NCBI RefSeq assembly: GCF_020360975.1
Contig: NW_025408688.1
Span: forward strand, 620,001 to 684,000
Length of the DNA: 64,000 nt
Direction: 5' to 3'
Origin: Hirsutella rhossiliensis
Lineage: Eukaryota > Ascomycota > Sordariomycetes > Hypocreales > Ophiocordycipitaceae
Positions 63,519 through 64,000 of this stretch are shown here, in pieces (positions within the stretch are counted from its first letter, which is position 1; every line of letters starts with the position of its first letter). The position numbers were made by a program, and so were the translations under genes. The notes below the pieces were generated by a model that was not told the DNA's origin, searched no databases, and saw nothing but the letters and a program-made list of their open reading frames with translations.

Positions 63519-64000
63519 ATGACAAGCACGACCCCAACCCCGAACCCCGCCTCTACGAGGAACGACGCCTTCCTCGACCAAGTAAGGGAATTGGTCCAAA
63601 ATCTCACGATCCCAAAGACCCAATATCAGGATATCGATCCGACCCGATGGGAGGATGAGATCACGCCCCAAGAGGAAGATAGAATAGCTGTTATGACATA
63701 TACCGCACGATTTATGTCAGAATGCGAGGAGAACGTACACCTTCATGGCACTAATATCCTTGAATTCTTCCAGGATCACTTCCAACAGTGGACCGAGGCA
63801 ACGTGGAGAAAGATGCCAAAGGAATTTCGAAGGAGCTACGTTACCTTTTAAAGAGACGTGGTATCTATACAGGAGAAAAGGGTGACCACATCATCCCACA
63901 GCTCGTCTTCCTACAGACGATCGATAACCCACCAGCCTGGCCCGACAACGAATTCATGGTAACCCAATTCGATAAAGGAACGGAGGCCTATACAAGAAAA
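63519..64000 (+). pseudogene. gag-like protein start, one frameshift, incomplete
   Basis: ATG in MTSTTPTPNPAST (63519), with another in-frame ATG at 63504. The frame has FLDQVRELVQNLTIPKTQY and FFQDHFQQWTEATW. At about 63820 the sense shifts to a second frame, ELRYLLKRRGIYTG and PQLVFLQTIDNPPAWPD, open to the window end. It looks like the capsid part of a retrotransposon polyprotein. Confidence 0.5.

Larger units (their letters stand above)
63041..64000 (+). mobile_element. 5' end of an LTR retrotransposon, running off the right edge
   Basis: A promoter-like stretch with TATAAA at 63113-63118 is followed by a leader with a repeated 28-bp phrase (ATTCGACAACTACGTGACA, twice at about 63463-63510) and a gag-like frame. 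The superfamily cannot be fixed because pol lies outside the window. LTR limits were not determined. Confidence 0.55.

Overview
This is repeat-choked DNA from a filamentous ascomycete (Pezizomycotina, probably Sordariomycetes/Hypocreales-like). The evidence is short GT-AG introns, a HET-domain gene, a GPI-anchored Ser/Thr-rich cell-wall protein, a fungal CCCH zinc-finger protein, and transposon families typical of fungi (Fot1/pogo, fungal hAT, MULE, Ty3/gypsy with chromodomain, Tad1-like LINE, Helitron helicases). Only five or six host genes are visible. The rest is nested, mostly broken mobile DNA.

Left block, 1-20.0 kb. A broken PIF1/Helitron helicase enters from the left edge. A Mutator-like element (about 3.4-10.6 kb) follows; it is split by a 4.6-kb hAT element with an 8-bp target duplication, GGCGGGAG, and its reading frame rejoins across the hAT. 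A truncated pogo transposase comes next. A second MULE half-copy lies in inverted orientation (12.8-14.6 kb) and is fused in frame to a PIF1-helicase C-terminus. A well-preserved pogo/Tigger-like element (14.6-17.4 kb, TA target, about 50-bp TIRs, 45-nt intron) carries a tRNA-derived SINE with a 14-bp target duplication. A second pogo relic interrupts a Tc1 transposase (17.4-19.7 kb), and a 250-bp MITE follows.

Middle, 20-42 kb. An intact gene encodes an integral membrane protein with a sulfatase/phosphoglycerol-transferase-type domain (20.3-22.9 kb). A complete Ty3/gypsy retrotransposon (24.23-30.03 kb, almost identical LTRs, TSD GAGCG) lies beside the 3' end of an aldehyde dehydrogenase gene. 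Then come a solo LTR, a dispersed R1/R2 repeat, a pogo relic, three LINE pieces (two from ORF2 3' ends, one with ORF1 and the start of ORF2), a hAT tail, and a non-coding long-TIR element.

Right, 42-64 kb. An intact CCCH zinc-finger gene and a two-exon HET-domain gene flank a TIR element that contains a foldback hairpin. A truncated secreted serine carboxypeptidase, a 1-kb TIR element, a two-exon single-pass membrane protein, and a 936-residue GPI-anchored adhesin-like protein with ten-residue repeats follow. A LINE/SINE 3' tail and the start of another LTR retrotransposon close the window.

The most interesting items are the SINE and the 3' tail it shares with LINE DNA at two other places, the in-frame MULE-helicase chimera, and two TIR elements in which one arm has a tandem duplication of about 60 bp. 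Many frameshifts in the transposons are one-base losses in G or C runs, even in the very young LTR element and between near-identical MULE copies, so homopolymer errors in the assembly must be weighed against real decay. All calls are by eye, without database searches.
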